Below are positions 1-11,257 of a DNA stretch of 64,000 bases, one piece after another. This DNA is from Pseudoxanthomonas kalamensis DSM 18571 (GTDB lineage Bacteria; Pseudomonadota; Gammaproteobacteria; Xanthomonadales; Xanthomonadaceae). Positions within the stretch are counted from its first letter, which is position 1. Every line of letters begins with the position of its first letter. A program made the position numbers and the translations under genes. The stretch lies in contig NZ_PDWQ01000003.1 of NCBI RefSeq assembly GCF_010211745.1, forward strand, positions 372,001 to 436,000, read 5' to 3'. The notes beneath the pieces were generated by a model, which saw only the letters and a list, made by a program, of their open reading frames with translations, ran no database searches and was not told the DNA's origin.

Positions 1-1
1 G

Positions 2-1282
2 AAGTTCGCCTACGAGGGCGTGATCGACCAGTCGCGCAAGGTGATCGACGGTGCGCCGTTCTCGGCCGGCAAGGATACGGCGATCTGGGCCGACGCCCAG
101 GCCAAGGCCGATGCCCTGGTCGAGGCCGGCAAGATCGACGCCGCGCGTGCCGCGAAACTGAAGGCGCAGGCGCGTCAGGCCCTGCTGGAGCAGTTCGAGC
201 CGGCCTACGACCGCGTCATCGCCTGGTGCGAGGAAGACCTGCCGAACGCGGCCGAGAACGCCAGCGGCGTCGGCAGCACGCATCCGAACGGCAAGGCCTA
301 TTACGAGTATCAGCTGCGGCAGATGACCACCACCGACATGAGCGCCGACGAGATCCATGAGCTGGGTCTGAAAGAGGTCGAGCGGATCAAGGGCGAGATG
401 CTGGCGCTGAAGGACAAGGTCGGTTTCGACGGCGATCTGGAAGCGTTCTTCCACTTCATCGATACCGACCCGCAGTTCAAGTTTCCGAATACCGACGCCG
501 GCCGCCAGGCCTACATCGACGAGGCGACCCAGGTGATCGGCAACATCAAGCAGCACCTGCCGGAATACTTCGGCCTGCTGCCGAAGGCCGACCTGGTGGT
601 CAAGCGGGTGGAAGCGTTCCGCGAACAGGATGGCGCTGCCCAGCATTACTTCCCCGGCACCCCGGATGGTTCGCGTCCGGGCGTGTACTATGCCCATCTG
701 TCCGACATGAACGCGATGCCGAAGCCGGAGCTGGAAGTCATCGCCTATCACGAGGGTCTGCCCGGTCATCACATGCAGATCTCGATTGCGCAGGAGTTGA
801 CCGGGGTGCCGACCTTCCGCACCCAGGCCGGCTTCACCGCCTATGCCGAGGGCTGGGGCCTGTATGCCGAATGGCTGGCCAAGGAAATGCCCGGCACCTA
901 CCAGGATCCGTATTCGGAATTCGGCCGGTTGAGCTCGGAAATGTGGCGCGCGATCCGTCTGGTGGTGGATACCGGCCTGCACGCCAAGGGCTGGACCGAG
1001 CAGCAGGCGGTCGAGTATTTCGACGCCAACAGTGCGGTGCCGCTGACCGCGATCAAGTCGGAAGTGCAGCGCTATCTGATCATGCCGGGGCAGGCCACCG
1101 CCTACAAGATCGGCATGATCCGGATCCAGGAACTGCGCCGGAAGGCCGAGGCCGAGCTGGGCGAGAAGTTCGACATCAAGGGCTTCCACGACACCGTGCT
1201 CGGCGGCGGCGCGTTGCCGCTGACCCTGCTGGAGAAGCGCGTCGACCAGTGGATCGCCAGCGAGAAGACCAAACAGGGCTGA
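2..1282 (+). CDS. DUF885 family protein, putative zinc metallopeptidase (5' truncated)
   Basis: The reading frame is open from the first codon of the window, so the N-terminus is missing; the GTG at 20 is an internal valine codon. About 427 codons are visible of a family usually near 600 residues. The motif HEGLPGHHMQ (bases about 763-792) is an HExxxHH-type metal site typical of DUF885 proteins, followed by AYAEGWGLYAEWL, where the glutamate is a likely further ligand. The C-terminus (YLIMPGQATAYKIG) is also characteristic of the family. Substrates are not established for most members; a peptidase role is inferred. The gene ends just before a bidirectional hairpin shared with the convergent efflux operon. 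Confidence 0.85.
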   Translation, partial: KFAYEGVIDQSRKVIDGAPFSAGKDTAIWADAQAKADALVEAGKIDAARAAKLKAQARQALLEQFEPAYDRVIAWCEEDLPNAAENASGVGSTHPNGKAYYEYQLRQMTTTDMSADEIHELGLKEVERIKGEMLALKDKVGFDGDLEAFFHFIDTDPQFKFPNTDAGRQAYIDEATQVIGNIKQHLPEYFGLLPKADLVVKRVEAFREQDGAAQHYFPGTPDGSRPGVYYAHLSDMNAMPKPELEVIAYHEGLPGHHMQISIAQELTGVPTFRTQAGFTAYAEGWGLYAEWLAKEMPGTYQDPYSEFGRLSSEMWRAIRLVVDTGLHAKGWTEQQAVEYFDANSAVPLTAIKSEVQRYLIMPGQATAYKIGMIRIQELRRKAEAELGEKFDIKGFHDTVLGGGALPLTLLEKRVDQWIASEKTKQG

Positions 1283-1320
1283 GCCGGCCCGAAGTCGGAA
1301 GCAGACAATCGTTGACGCAA

Positions 1321-1350
1321 AAGAAACCCCGGCACTGCCGGGGTTTTCTT
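1321..1350. terminator. Bidirectional rho-independent terminator
   Basis: ACCCCGGC-ACT-GCCGGGGT forms a perfect 8-bp stem with a three-base loop, with an A-rich run on the left and TTTT on the right. It lies between two convergent genes (DUF885 protein and RND permease) and can terminate both. Confidence 0.85.
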
Positions 1351-1367
1351 TCCGATGTGAACAGGGA

Positions 1368-4300
1368 TCAGACGGCGCGTTGCTGCTGTTCCAGGTATTC
1401 CTTCGACGGCTCGTCCATCTTGTCGCCGAGCATGCGCCGGACCACGATGAAGAACACCGGGATCATCAGCAGGCCAAGGAAGGTGGCGAACAGCATGCCA
1501 CCGACCACGCCGGTGCCGATCGCATGGCGGGCGTTGGCGCCGGCGCCGGACGACAGCGCCATCGGCATCACGCCCATGATGAACGCGAACGAGGTCATCA
1601 GGATCGGGCGGAAGCGCAGGCGCGCGGCTTCCAGGGTCGATTCGCGCAGGGTCTTGCCGTGGCGACGCTGCTCGACTGCGAACTCCACGATCAGGATCGC
1701 GTTCTTCGCGGCCAAGCCGATGATGGTGATCAGACCGATCTGGAAGAAGATGTCGTTGGACAGGCCGCGCAGCATGCTCAGCACGACTGCGCCCAGTGCG
1801 CCCAGCGGCACCACCAGCAGCACCGCGACCGGGATCGACCAGCTCTCGTACAGCGCTGCCAGGCACAGGAACACCACCACGATCGACAGCGCCAGCAGCA
1901 GGGTCGCGGTGTTGCCGGCCAGGATTTCCTGGTAGGACATGCCACTCCAGTCATAGCCGAAGCCCTGTGGGAGGTCGTTGTTGACGATGTTCTCCATCGT
2001 CTGCATGGCCTGTCCGGAACTGGTGCCCGGTGCCGGAGAACCGTTGATGTTCACCGCCGAATAGCCGTTGTAGCGGGTCAGCGATGGCGAAGCGGTGGTC
2101 CATTCGGAATGCACCACGTTGCTCAGCGGAATCATCGAACGCTGACCGTCGGCGTCGGTGGTTGCGGCGCTGGGTGTGTAGAAGCGCGACAGCGCCTCCG
2201 GACCGCTGCGGTATGGCGCATCGGCACGGACGTTGACGCGCTTGATGCGGCCTTCCGAAAAATAGTCGTTGGCGTACACCGGCGCCAGCATCAGCTGCAC
2301 CGACGTGTAGATATCGCTCAGCGACAGCCCCATCGACTGCGCCTGCACCCGGTCCACGGTCAAGGACAGCTGCGGCGCGTTTTCCAGCGTGTTGGGACGC
2401 ACACCGAACAGGGTCGGGTCCTGCGCCGCCTTGCCCAGCAGCATGTTGCGCGCCTGTTCCAGCGCCTCGTGGCCGGCGCCGGTGCGGTCCTGCAGGTACA
2501 TGTCGAAGCCGCCGAACTGGCCCAGGCCCTGCACCGTCGGCAGGTTGACCACGAAGATCTGCGCTTCCTTGATCCCGAACAGGGCCATGTTGGCCTGCTG
2601 GATGAATTCCGGCGCGGTGTTCTTGCGATCCTTCCAGTCCTTCAGGCGGATGAACGCCATGCCGACGTTCTCGCCCTGGCCGACGAAGCTGAAGCCTGAA
2701 ACTTCCATGATGCCTTCGAAACCTTCGATCGAAGATAGTCTCTGCCGTATTTGCTCGAATACCGCCTGGGTACGATTGATCGAGGCGCCCGGCGGCAATT
2801 GCACGATGGCCATCGCGTAGCCCTGGTCCTCTTCCGGCAGGAAGCTGCGCGGCATGCGGGTGAACAGGAAGCCGCACAGCACGGTCAGCAGCGCGAACAC
2901 GATCATCCAGCGCGGCGCGTGGCGGATGGCGCTGGTGATGTGGCCAACGTAGGTCCCGGCAACCCGGTCGTAGTACTTGTTGAACAGTCGGAACACGAAG
3001 TTCTCGCGCTTGGGCGTATCCGGCGAATGCTGCTTCAGGAAGGTGCCGCACAGGGCCGGAGTGAAGCCAAGCGCCAGGAACGCCGAGAACGCCATCGAGA
3101 TGGCGATGGTCAGGGCGAACTGCTTGTAGATCTCGCCCGAGGCGCCGCCTTGCAGCGCGCTGGGGATGAACACCGCCGCCAGCACCACGGTGATGGCGAT
3201 CACCGCGCCGGTGATCTGGCCCATCGCCTTTTCGGTCGCTTCGCGTGGCGGCAGATGCTCCTCGGCCATGATCCGTTCGACGTTCTCGATCACCACGATG
3301 GCGTCGTCGACCACGATGCCGATCGCCAGCACCATCGCGAACATGGTGAGCTGGTTGATGGTGAAGCCGATCACGCTCATGCCGACGAAGGTGCCGAGCA
3401 GGGCGACCGGGATGACCAGGGTCGGGATGATGGTGGCGCGCACGTTCTGCAGGAACAGCAGCATCACCAGGAACACCAGGATGATGGCTTCGACCAGGGT
3501 CTTGACCACTTCCTCGATCGAGATCTTGACGAAGGTGGTGCTGTCGTACGGACTGAACCAGCTCACCCCGGACGGGAAGCTTCCCTGAAGCTCGTCCATC
3601 TTGGCGCGCACCGCCTCGGCCACGTTCAGCGCGTTGGCGCCGGGCAGCAGCTGCACGGCGAAGGCGCCGACCGGGGTGCCGCTGTACTGGGTGTCGAAGC
3701 CGTAGCCCTGCGGCCCGATCTCGATCCGAGCCACGTCTTTCATCCGTACGATGCTGCCGTTGCTGTCGGCGCGCAGGATGATGTTCTCGAACTGCTCGGG
3801 CGAGGTGAAACGGCCTTCGGCGGATACGGTGGCGGTGAAGGCCTGGCCCTCGGGCGCGGGGTCACTTCCGAGCGAGCCGGCGGCGAACTGCACGTTCTGC
3901 GCGCGCAGCGCGGCCAGCACTTCGCTGGCGGACAGGTGATAGCCCTGCAGTTTTTCCGGATTCAGCCACACGTTCATCGCGTACTCGGCGCCGAAGTGCT
4001 GAGTGCTGCCGACGCCCGGTACGCGCGAGATCTGGTCCAGCACGCGCGAAGCGATGATGTCGTTGAGCTGGTTGCGGTCGACGTCCGGATTGTCGGTGCG
4101 CAAGGCCGCGATCATCAGGAAGCCGGCATTGGCCTTGGCCACCACCACGCCCTGCTGGGTCACTTCGGACGGCAGCCGCGGGGTGGCCAGCGAGACCTTG
4201 TTCTGCACCTGAACCTGGGCGATGTCGGGGTCGGTGCCGGTCTGGAACGACAGGGTGATGGTGATCCGTCCGGACGAACTGGACGAGGAGCTGAAGTAGA

Positions 4301-4526
4301 GCAGGTTGTCGATGCCGGTCAGCTGCTGTTCGATGACCTGGGTCACCGAGCGTTCGGCGGTAGCGGCACTGGCGCCTGGGTATGTCGCCGTAACGGTGAC
4401 CTGTGGCGGTGCGATGTTGGGATACGACTCGACGCCGAGGCCGAGGATGGCGATCACCCCGGCGAGCGAGATCAGGATCGCCGTGACCCAGGCGAAGACC
4501 GGGTGGTTGATGAAAAACTTGGGCAT
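1368..4526 (-). CDS. RND multidrug efflux permease (HAE1 family, AcrB/MexB-like)
   Basis: The 1052-residue protein has the usual length of hydrophobe/amphiphile RND pumps, inner-membrane trimers that export drugs or solvents by proton exchange. It begins MPKFFINHPVFAWV, typical of HAE1 permeases, with 12 predicted membrane segments and two large periplasmic loops. The proton-relay aspartates are present in GIVVDDAIVVIENVER, the segment-4 signature. It follows the adaptor gene by 12 bases, so the two are one operon. No outer-membrane channel gene is adjacent, so the pump probably uses a TolC-type channel encoded elsewhere. Substrates cannot be told from sequence. Confidence 0.95.
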   Translation of the reverse strand: MPKFFINHPVFAWVTAILISLAGVIAILGLGVESYPNIAPPQVTVTATYPGASAATAERSVTQVIEQQLTGIDNLLYFSSSSSSSGRITITLSFQTGTDPDIAQVQVQNKVSLATPRLPSEVTQQGVVVAKANAGFLMIAALRTDNPDVDRNQLNDIIASRVLDQISRVPGVGSTQHFGAEYAMNVWLNPEKLQGYHLSASEVLAALRAQNVQFAAGSLGSDPAPEGQAFTATVSAEGRFTSPEQFENIILRADSNGSIVRMKDVARIEIGPQGYGFDTQYSGTPVGAFAVQLLPGANALNVAEAVRAKMDELQGSFPSGVSWFSPYDSTTFVKISIEEVVKTLVEAIILVFLVMLLFLQNVRATIIPTLVIPVALLGTFVGMSVIGFTINQLTMFAMVLAIGIVVDDAIVVIENVERIMAEEHLPPREATEKAMGQITGAVIAITVVLAAVFIPSALQGGASGEIYKQFALTIAISMAFSAFLALGFTPALCGTFLKQHSPDTPKRENFVFRLFNKYYDRVAGTYVGHITSAIRHAPRWMIVFALLTVLCGFLFTRMPRSFLPEEDQGYAMAIVQLPPGASINRTQAVFEQIRQRLSSIEGFEGIMEVSGFSFVGQGENVGMAFIRLKDWKDRKNTAPEFIQQANMALFGIKEAQIFVVNLPTVQGLGQFGGFDMYLQDRTGAGHEALEQARNMLLGKAAQDPTLFGVRPNTLENAPQLSLTVDRVQAQSMGLSLSDIYTSVQLMLAPVYANDYFSEGRIKRVNVRADAPYRSGPEALSRFYTPSAATTDADGQRSMIPLSNVVHSEWTTASPSLTRYNGYSAVNINGSPAPGTSSGQAMQTMENIVNNDLPQGFGYDWSGMSYQEILAGNTATLLLALSIVVVFLCLAALYESWSIPVAVLLVVPLGALGAVVLSMLRGLSNDIFFQIGLITIIGLAAKNAILIVEFAVEQRRHGKTLRESTLEAARLRFRPILMTSFAFIMGVMPMALSSGAGANARHAIGTGVVGGMLFATFLGLLMIPVFFIVVRRMLGDKMDEPSKEYLEQQQRAV

Positions 4527-4538
4527 GTCGCGGCTTCC

Positions 4539-5759
4539 TTATTCGGCCTTCGACCCGGTCTCGGCGTTTGCGGCCTTGTCCGGGGCGCCGTCTTCGGCAC
4601 CGGCGTCGGGTTGCGGCGGGCCGGGCTGGGCACCGGGCGCGGCCGGCGGCTGCCAGGGGGTCGGCTTGGCGACGGCGCCGTCCTGTACCTTCTGCACGCC
4701 GGAGACGATCACCTGGTCGCCGGCGGACAGGCCACTGGTAACCAGCCAGGTATCGCCCTTGGCGCCTTCCAGTTGCAGGTTGCGGCGGGCGACCTTGCCT
4801 TCATTGTCGATCACGTAGGCATAGGCGCTGGCGGCATCGCGCAGCACTCCGGTCTGCGGCACCTCGAACACGTTGTTGCGCTCGCCCAGGGTCGCCTTCA
4901 GGGTGACGAAGTTGCCGGGCAGCAGGGCATGGTCGGGATTGGGCAGCCTGGCGCGCATCGAGATCGCGCCGGTGGCGGGATCGACCACGGTGTCGGAGAA
5001 GTCCAGCGAACCCGGGTGCGCGTACAAGCGGCCATCGCCCAGAACCACGTCGACGGTGGCTTCGCCCTTGCCGGCCAGCGCCACGTTGCTGGCGTCGCGG
5101 AGCTGCTCGTACTCGTTGGCGGCCATCGAGAAGTTCACGTACAGCGGATCGAGCTGGTCGACCGTGGTCAGCAGGGTGGCTTCGCCCTGGCCGACCAGGG
5201 CACCTTCGGTGACCTGCTGTTTGCCGGCGCGGCCGGCGATCGGCGATGCGACCAAGGCATAGCCGAGGTTGATGCGGGCGCTGGTGACGCTGGCCTGGGC
5301 CTGCTGCACGGCAGCGGCGGCACTGCGCTCGGCGGCTTCGGCGTTGTCCAGGTCGGCCTTGGAGACGAAGCTCTGCGGCGCCAGCTGGCGCGCGCGCTGG
5401 GCGGCGACATGGGCATTGGTGTAGCTGGCCTGGGCCGAGGCCAGCGCCGCCTGGGCCGCGCTGAGCGAGGCCTGCAGCGGGGCGGGGTCGATCTGGAACA
5501 TCGGTTGCCCTTCGCGGACGTCGCTGCCCTCGGTGTACAGGCGCTTGAGCAGCACGCCGGAGACGCGGGCGCGCACGTCCGAGCTGCGGAACGGCGCCAG
5601 TCGGCCGACCAGGTCGCGCTGCAGCGGAATGGTCTTCGGGGCGACCTTGACCACGCCCACTTCCGGCGGCGGAGGGGCAGGCTGTTCCTGCGGCTTGCAG
5701 GCGGCCAGCGCCAGTGCGGCGACGCAACCCAGGGCAATCGTGCGGACAGGGGCATTCAT
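4539..5759 (-). CDS. RND efflux periplasmic adaptor subunit (lipoprotein)
   Basis: This 406-residue protein bridges the inner-membrane pump and the outer-membrane channel. The start at 5759 is chosen because it gives a clean lipoprotein signal peptide ending LALAAC (Cys21) and has a GGAG 8-11 bases upstream; the frame stays open for 67 more codons without signal-like sequence. The adaptor architecture is visible: a biotinyl-lipoyl-like half (VRARVSGVLLKRLYTEGSDV), an alanine-rich coiled-coil hairpin around residues 95-150, and a beta-barrel C-terminal half. The last 40 residues are Pro/Ala/Gln-rich and probably disordered. It is the first gene of the operon with the permease. Confidence 0.93.
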   Translation of the reverse strand: MNAPVRTIALGCVAALALAACKPQEQPAPPPPEVGVVKVAPKTIPLQRDLVGRLAPFRSSDVRARVSGVLLKRLYTEGSDVREGQPMFQIDPAPLQASLSAAQAALASAQASYTNAHVAAQRARQLAPQSFVSKADLDNAEAAERSAAAAVQQAQASVTSARINLGYALVASPIAGRAGKQQVTEGALVGQGEATLLTTVDQLDPLYVNFSMAANEYEQLRDASNVALAGKGEATVDVVLGDGRLYAHPGSLDFSDTVVDPATGAISMRARLPNPDHALLPGNFVTLKATLGERNNVFEVPQTGVLRDAASAYAYVIDNEGKVARRNLQLEGAKGDTWLVTSGLSAGDQVIVSGVQKVQDGAVAKPTPWQPPAAPGAQPGPPQPDAGAEDGAPDKAANAETGSKAE

Positions 5760-6226
5760 TCGGGGAAGCTCCATTCGTATTTTCTTGGTATTCGGTGTCG
5801 GCGGCCGGTCACCGTCGCCGGGGGTAGGGCATTGCGAGCGGCATTCGGGCCGAAGGTAGGCAAGTGGCGGGATGCGGGCTGCCGTGCTGACCATCATGTC
5901 GCGCCGCCGCGGAAGTGCCGCGTGCGAATCGTCATGCCGGGGGAGGCTATGGTGCCACATCGTTGCTGGCCCGGCTTACGCATTAACTGGCGTCGGCTGG
6001 ATGGGATGGGGGCGTACTATACCGTCCAGTTCAGTATTTGAATACCCCCGCATGGCGGCAGGGCTGCGAGTCGTTCCGGCGCCCGCTCGAAGCCGGGTCC
6101 CGTGCACGTCCGTACGGTTGCGGGGTGCCGCAACGAGGATGCGATTTTGCCGCCGCGCAACAAGGCTGTCATGCCTGTCGGGCTTACAATGGGACACTGA
6201 ATTTCACCCTTGAGCCTCGTGCGTCG
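5760..6226. other. 467-bp divergent intergenic region between efflux operon and gdhB
   Basis: No credible coding sequence is seen. It holds a candidate minus-strand promoter at 6016-6044, an inverted repeat GTTGCGG-GGTG-CCGCAAC at 6117-6134, and an isolated -10-like TACAAT at 6185-6190 on the gdhB side. The efflux side would have a leader of roughly 250 bases, long enough for regulation, but no regulator gene is adjacent. Confidence 0.5.
6016..6044 (-). promoter_or_regulatory. Candidate promoter for the efflux operon with overlapping palindromic operator
   Basis: On the minus strand TATTCA and TATAGT are separated by 17 bases. The spacer contains a dyad-like stretch (ATACTGAACTGGACGGTAT) of the kind bound by TetR-family efflux repressors. 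The -35 box is weak (3 of 6) and no repressor gene is nearby, so this is tentative. Confidence 0.3.
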
Positions 6227-9200
6227 ATGAACTCTTCCCGCAGTAGCAAGAAACCCGCCAAGAACAGCTCCAAACCCTCCACCAAGGCTGCTGCGCGCAC
6301 GCAGTCAAGCAAGCCGGCCCGTACTGCCGGCAATGCCAATCCCGGCTTCTCCCTCGACCCCATCTTCGACGCCGTCTGCAAGCGCCTGCCAGCGCCGCAG
6401 CAGGCCGACGGAAGGCAGTTCGCCGAAGGCTTCTACAAGCGGATGGAAGCAGACGAATATCCGCATCATTCGCCCGAGGTGTGGGCGGCGCTGGCCTGCG
6501 ACGTGTACCAATTCGCGCAGCGGCGCAAACCGGGCAAGCATGGCGTGCGGGCGTTCAACCCGACGCTGAAGCAGCACGGCTGGGAATCGCCGCACTCGGT
6601 GATCGAGATCGTCAACGACGACATGCCGTTCCTGGTCGATTCGGTCAGCATGGCGCTGGCCGAACTCGGCGTGGGCGTGCATGTGCTCGGCCACCCGGTG
6701 CTGCGGGTCAGCCGCGACAAGGCCGGCAAGCTGACCGAGGTGGGCGAAGGCAAGACCGAGTCGTTCATGCTGCTGGAGATCGATCGCCAGCCGGCCGCGC
6801 AACTGCCGGTCATCCAGGCGCGCCTGGACGAGGTGCTGGTCGACGTGCGCGCCATCGTCCAGGACTGGAGCGCGATGCGCGAGAAGATGCTGTCGCTGTC
6901 GGACGATCTGGCCACACGCCGGATGCCGGCCAGCGACGAGGGCCGGCGCGAGGCGCAGGAGTTCCTGCGCTGGGCCGCCACCGATCACTTCATCTATTTC
7001 GGCTACCGCGAATACCGGGTCGACAAGGTTAGCGGCATCCTGGCCGCGGTCGAAGACAGCGGACTGGGCCTGCTGCGTCGTGGCGACACCACCGCGCCGC
7101 GCAACGTCAAAGCGCTGGCGGTGCAGGCCGGCAGCACCGAGGCGCTGATCCTGACCAAGACCAACCGCCGCTCCAGCGTGCATCGGCCCGGCAACATGGA
7201 TTACATCGGCGTGCTGGAGTTCGACGCCAAGGGCAATCCGGTCGGCGAGCAGCGCTTCCTCGGCCTGTACACCTCCAGCGCCTACACCCGCCGTCCGTGG
7301 GAGATCCCGCTGGTGCGCGAGCGCCACGACCACGTGATGCAGCAGTCCGGACTGTCGCCGAACAGCCACAGCGGCAAGAGCCTGCGCCACATCCTGGAGA
7401 CGCTGCCGCGCGAGGAACTGTTCCAGTCCAGCAAGGAGGAACTGGCGCGCACCGCGATGGGCGTGCTCGGCATGCAGGAGCGCGTGCGCAGCCGCCTGTT
7501 CCTGCGCCGCGACCGTTACGGCCGCTTCTATTCGGCGCTGGTCTACATTCCGCGCGATCGCTTCGATACCGACGTGCGGCACCGGGTCGAAGCGATGCTG
7601 CGGCAGGCGCTGCACGGCGAATATGTCGATTCCAGCGTGCAGATGGGCGAATCGCCGCTGGCACAGGTGCACCTGATCGTGCGCCCGCATCCGGGCGAAC
7701 AGGTCGAGGTCGACATGGCCGCGCTGGAGGCGAAACTGGCCCACCTGCTGCGCAACTGGCAGGACGACCTGCGCGAGTTGCTGATCGCGCGGCATGGCGA
7801 AGAGAAGGGCCTGCGGCTGTTCGCCGATCACGGCCGCTCGCTGTCGGCCGGCTACATCGAGACGGTGACGCCGGAGGTGGCGGCGGCTGATGTCGCCAGG
7901 CTCTCCGCGCTGCGCGGCCCCGACGACCTGAACCTGCGTTTGTACCGTTCGCAGCGCCCGCGCGAGGCCTCCGGACACCTGCGTCTGAACCTGTACCGGC
8001 AGAACCAGGACATCCCGTTGTCCGATGCCTTGCCGATGATGGAGAACATGGGTCTGCGGGTGATCTCCGAGCACCCGTTCCGGCTCGAGAACGAGGACAA
8101 GGTCGCCTACATCCAGGAATTCGAGGTCGAATCGGTTGGCGGCGACTTCGACGTGGTCGCGCGCGGCGGAGATTTCGAACAGGCCTTCTTCCGTATCTGG
8201 AACGGCGACGCCGAAAACGACGGCTTCAACCGACTGGTGCTGCTGGCCGGGCTGGACTGGCGCCAGGTCGCCGTATTGCGCGGCTACTGCAAATACCTGC
8301 TGCAGACCGGCATGCCGTTCTCGCAGCGCTACGTGGTGGCGGCGGTATCGCGCTATCCGCTGCTGACGCGCCTGCTGCTGGAATTGTTCGAGGCGCGTTT
8401 CGATCCGGATGCGGGTCGCTCGGGCAAGAGCGGACGCCAGCCGGCGCAGCAGGCCTTCCTCGACCAGTTGCGCGCGTTGTCTGCCGGCGACAGTTCGCTG
8501 GATGGCCTGCTGGAATCACTGGCCGAGGCGCATGTCGGCACCCGCGAGGCGCGTGCGCAGGCCGTGCACGCGGCGGTAGTGAAGCTGCTCGACGGCGTGT
8601 CCAGCCTGGACGACGACCGCATCCTGCGCAGTTTCATGGGCGTGATCGAAGCCACCCTGCGCACCAGCTTCTACCAGACCGGTGCGCAGGGCGAACCGGC
8701 GCACACGATCAGCTTCAAGTTCGATTCGGCGGCGGTGCCCGACCTGCCCAAGCCGCGTCCGTACCGCGAGATCTTCGTCTATGGTCCGCGCGTCGAAGGC
8801 GTGCACCTGCGCTTCGGTCCGGTGGCGCGCGGCGGCCTGCGCTGGTCCGATCGCCGCGAGGATTTCCGCACTGAGGTGCTGGGACTGGTCAAGGCGCAGA
8901 TGGTCAAGAACACGGTAATCGTGCCGGTCGGCGCCAAGGGCGGCTTCTACGTCAAGCGTCCGCCGGTCGGCGGCGATCGCGAGGCGCTGATGGCCGAAGG
9001 CATCGCCTGCTACACGCTGTTCATTCAGGGGCTGCTGGACATCACCGACAACATCGTCGATGGCCGGATCGTGCCGCCGGTCAAGGTGGTCCGCCACGAT
9101 CCGGACGATCCCTACCTGGTCGTCGCCGCCGACAAGGGCACGGCGACCTTTTCCGACATCGCCAACGGCCTGGCCATCGCGCACGGGTTCTGGCTGGGCG

Positions 9201-11224
9201 ATGCTTTCGCTTCCGGTGGCTCGGTCGGCTACGACCACAAGGGCATGGGCATCACCGCGCGCGGCGCCTGGGAGTCGGTCAAGCGGCATTTTCGTGCGCT
9301 TGGCCACGACAGCCAGAGCCAGGACTTCACCTGCGCCGGCGTCGGCGACATGTCCGGCGACGTGTTCGGCAACGGCATGCTGCTGTCGAAGCATATCCGT
9401 TTGCTGGCCGCGTTCGACCATCGCCATATCTTCCTGGACCCGAATCCGGATGCGGCGGTGTCGTACAAGGAGCGTGCGCGGATGTTCAAGCTGCCGCGCT
9501 CCAGCTGGGCCGACTACAACGCCGGGCTGATTTCCAAGGGCGGTGGCGTGCATCCGCGCAGCGCCAAGTCGATCGAGATCACCCCGGAAGTCCGCCAGGC
9601 GCTGGGCATCGCCGACGGGGTCAAGGTGCTGGCGCCGAACGAACTGCTCAGCGCCATTCTGAAGGCGCCGGTCGACCTGCTGTGGAACGGCGGCATCGGC
9701 ACCTACGTCAAGGCGTCGTCGGAATCGCACGCCGATGTCGGCGACCGCGCCAACAACGGCCTGCGCGTCAACGGCGGCGACTTGCGCTGCAAGGTGGTGG
9801 GCGAGGGCGGCAACCTGGGCCTGACCCAGCTGGGCCGGATCGAGGCGGCCCAGCACGGTGTGCTGCTCAACACGGACTTCATCGACAACTCGGCCGGCGT
9901 GGATACCTCCGACCACGAGGTCAACATCAAGATCCTGCTCGATGGCGCGGTGCAGTCCGGCAAGCTGGCCGTGGCCGCGCGCAACAAGCTGTTGGCCGAA
10001 ATGACCGACGAGGTCGCCGAACTGGTCCTGTGGGACAACTACCGGCAGAACCAGGCGCTGAGCCTGATGGAGCGGATGAGCGTGTCGCGGCTGGGCTCCA
10101 AGCAGCACTTCATCCAGACGCTGGAGTCGAAGGGGCTGCTGGATCGGCAGATCGAATACCTGCCTTCGGACGCCGAACTGGCCGAACGCAAGGCGCGCGG
10201 GCAGGGCATGACCCGGCCGGAACTGTCGGTGCTGCTGTCCTACGCCAAGCTGGTCGCGTTCCAGCAGTTGCTGGAATCGGACATCCCCGAGGACCCGTAC
10301 CTGTCCAAGGAGTTGCAGCGCTACTTCCCCGGTCCGTTGCAGAAGAAGTACGCCGCGCTGATGGAGCAACACAGGCTGAAGCGCGAGATCATTGCGACTG
10401 CAGTGACCAACACCACCATCAACCGGATGGGCGCCACCTTCCTGTTGCGGATGCAGGAGGACACCGGGCGCAGCACCGCCGAGGTGGCCAAGGCTTTCAC
10501 CATCACCCGCGAGACGCTGGACATCCGCGCCCTGTGGGCGCAGATCGACGCGCTGGACGGCAAGGTGCCGGAAAGCGTGCAGGTCGATGCCTTGCAGGTG
10601 ATCTGGAAGCTGCAGCGCTCGTTCACCCGCTGGCTGCTGAATCGCCAGGGCGCCATTCCCGACATCACCACGGCGGTGGAGCGCTATCACGACGGCTTCC
10701 GCGACATCCGCGCCGCCGACGGCGTGCTGCCGGCGGCGCTGCGCCCGCCCTACGAGGCCAGCCTGGCCGATTGGAAGGGCAAGGGTGTGCCGGCGGAACT
10801 GGCCGGGCAACTGGCAGCGCTGCCGTACCTGGAGCCGTCGCCGGACATCATCGAGGTCGCACGGGCGCGCAAGCTCAATGCAGTGGACGTGTCCAAGGTC
10901 CATTACCGCTTGGGCGAGGCCCTGCACCTGCCGTGGCTGCTGCAGCAGATCGACGCGCTGCAGGTGGACGGGCGCTGGCACGCGGTCGCGCGCGGCGTGC
11001 TGCGCGACGAGCTGGCGACCCAGCAGCGGGCGTTGACGATGCAGGCGCTGTCGATGCCGGGCAATGGCGCCGACGCCAAGGTCCAGCACTGGCTGCAGCG
11101 CGATCATGCCGGCCTGCGCTTCACCCTGAGCATGCTCAACGAGCTGGCGGCGCAGAAGACGCTGGACTACCCGACCGCCTCGGTCGCCGTGCAGCGGTTG
11201 TCGCAGCTGGCGGCGCTGGCCTGA
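6227..11224 (+). CDS. gdhB: NAD-specific glutamate dehydrogenase, large (GDH-180/GdhB) type
   Basis: This enzyme converts glutamate to 2-oxoglutarate and ammonia with NAD+, a catabolic role. The 1665-residue length matches the giant GDH class (about 1600 residues) rather than the 50-kDa class. The central catalytic domain shows [17 protein letters not shown] and [14 protein letters not shown] (about residues 870-905), then [12 protein letters not shown] and the NAD-binding [13 protein letters not shown]. The ATG at 6227 is chosen because the frame upstream (open to about 6038) is not protein-like. The first 40 residues are Ser/Lys/Ala-rich and probably disordered. It is transcribed alone and followed by strong inverted repeats. 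Confidence 0.95.
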   Translation: MNSSRSSKKPAKNSSKPSTKAAARTQSSKPARTAGNANPGFSLDPIFDAVCKRLPAPQQADGRQFAEGFYKRMEADEYPHHSPEVWAALACDVYQFAQRRKPGKHGVRAFNPTLKQHGWESPHSVIEIVNDDMPFLVDSVSMALAELGVGVHVLGHPVLRVSRDKAGKLTEVGEGKTESFMLLEIDRQPAAQLPVIQARLDEVLVDVRAIVQDWSAMREKMLSLSDDLATRRMPASDEGRREAQEFLRWAATDHFIYFGYREYRVDKVSGILAAVEDSGLGLLRRGDTTAPRNVKALAVQAGSTEALILTKTNRRSSVHRPGNMDYIGVLEFDAKGNPVGEQRFLGLYTSSAYTRRPWEIPLVRERHDHVMQQSGLSPNSHSGKSLRHILETLPREELFQSSKEELARTAMGVLGMQERVRSRLFLRRDRYGRFYSALVYIPRDRFDTDVRHRVEAMLRQALHGEYVDSSVQMGESPLAQVHLIVRPHPGEQVEVDMAALEAKLAHLLRNWQDDLRELLIARHGEEKGLRLFADHGRSLSAGYIETVTPEVAAADVARLSALRGPDDLNLRLYRSQRPREASGHLRLNLYRQNQDIPLSDALPMMENMGLRVISEHPFRLENEDKVAYIQEFEVESVGGDFDVVARGGDFEQAFFRIWNGDAENDGFNRLVLLAGLDWRQVAVLRGYCKYLLQTGMPFSQRYVVAAVSRYPLLTRLLLELFEARFDPDAGRSGKSGRQPAQQAFLDQLRALSAGDSSLDGLLESLAEAHVGTREARAQAVHAAVVKLLDGVSSLDDDRILRSFMGVIEATLRTSFYQTGAQGEPAHTISFKFDSAAVPDLPKPRPYREIFVYGPRVEGVHLRFGPVARGGLRWSDRREDFRTEVLGLVKAQMVKNTVIVPVGAKGGFYVKRPPVGGDREALMAEGIACYTLFIQGLLDITDNIVDGRIVPPVKVVRHDPDDPYLVVAADKGTATFSDIANGLAIAHGFWLGDAFASGGSVGYDHKGMGITARGAWESVKRHFRALGHDSQSQDFTCAGVGDMSGDVFGNGMLLSKHIRLLAAFDHRHIFLDPNPDAAVSYKERARMFKLPRSSWADYNAGLISKGGGVHPRSAKSIEITPEVRQALGIADGVKVLAPNELLSAILKAPVDLLWNGGIGTYVKASSESHADVGDRANNGLRVNGGDLRCKVVGEGGNLGLTQLGRIEAAQHGVLLNTDFIDNSAGVDTSDHEVNIKILLDGAVQSGKLAVAARNKLLAEMTDEVAELVLWDNYRQNQALSLMERMSVSRLGSKQHFIQTLESKGLLDRQIEYLPSDAELAERKARGQGMTRPELSVLLSYAKLVAFQQLLESDIPEDPYLSKELQRYFPGPLQKKYAALMEQHRLKREIIATAVTNTTINRMGATFLLRMQEDTGRSTAEVAKAFTITRETLDIRALWAQIDALDGKVPESVQVDALQVIWKLQRSFTRWLLNRQGAIPDITTAVERYHDGFRDIRAADGVLPAALRPPYEASLADWKGKGVPAELAGQLAALPYLEPSPDIIEVARARKLNAVDVSKVHYRLGEALHLPWLLQQIDALQVDGRWHAVARGVLRDELATQQRALTMQALSMPGNGADAKVQHWLQRDHAGLRFTLSMLNELAAQKTLDYPTASVAVQRLSQLAALA

Positions 11225-11236
11225 TCCGCGGATCAG
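11221..11236. repeat. 16-bp perfect palindrome overlapping the gdhB stop codon
   Basis: CTGATCCG-CGGATCAG is a perfect palindrome that includes the TGA stop of gdhB (11222-11224). It precedes a second, larger hairpin 21 bases downstream. Function is unknown; it may help 3'-end formation. Confidence 0.5.
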
Positions 11237-11257
11237 GCCGGGGCGCGGCCGGGCCAT

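Noticed and set aside
2751-6041. Plus-strand open frame of 1096 codons opposite the efflux genes
   Set aside because: It is antisense to two well-recognised RND genes, its composition (Arg/Gly/His/Asp-rich, no domain) is that of a high-GC shadow frame, and it has no ribosome site.
8516-11257. Minus-strand open frame of 913 codons opposite gdhB
   Set aside because: Antisense to a clear glutamate dehydrogenase, with shadow-type composition and no start signal.
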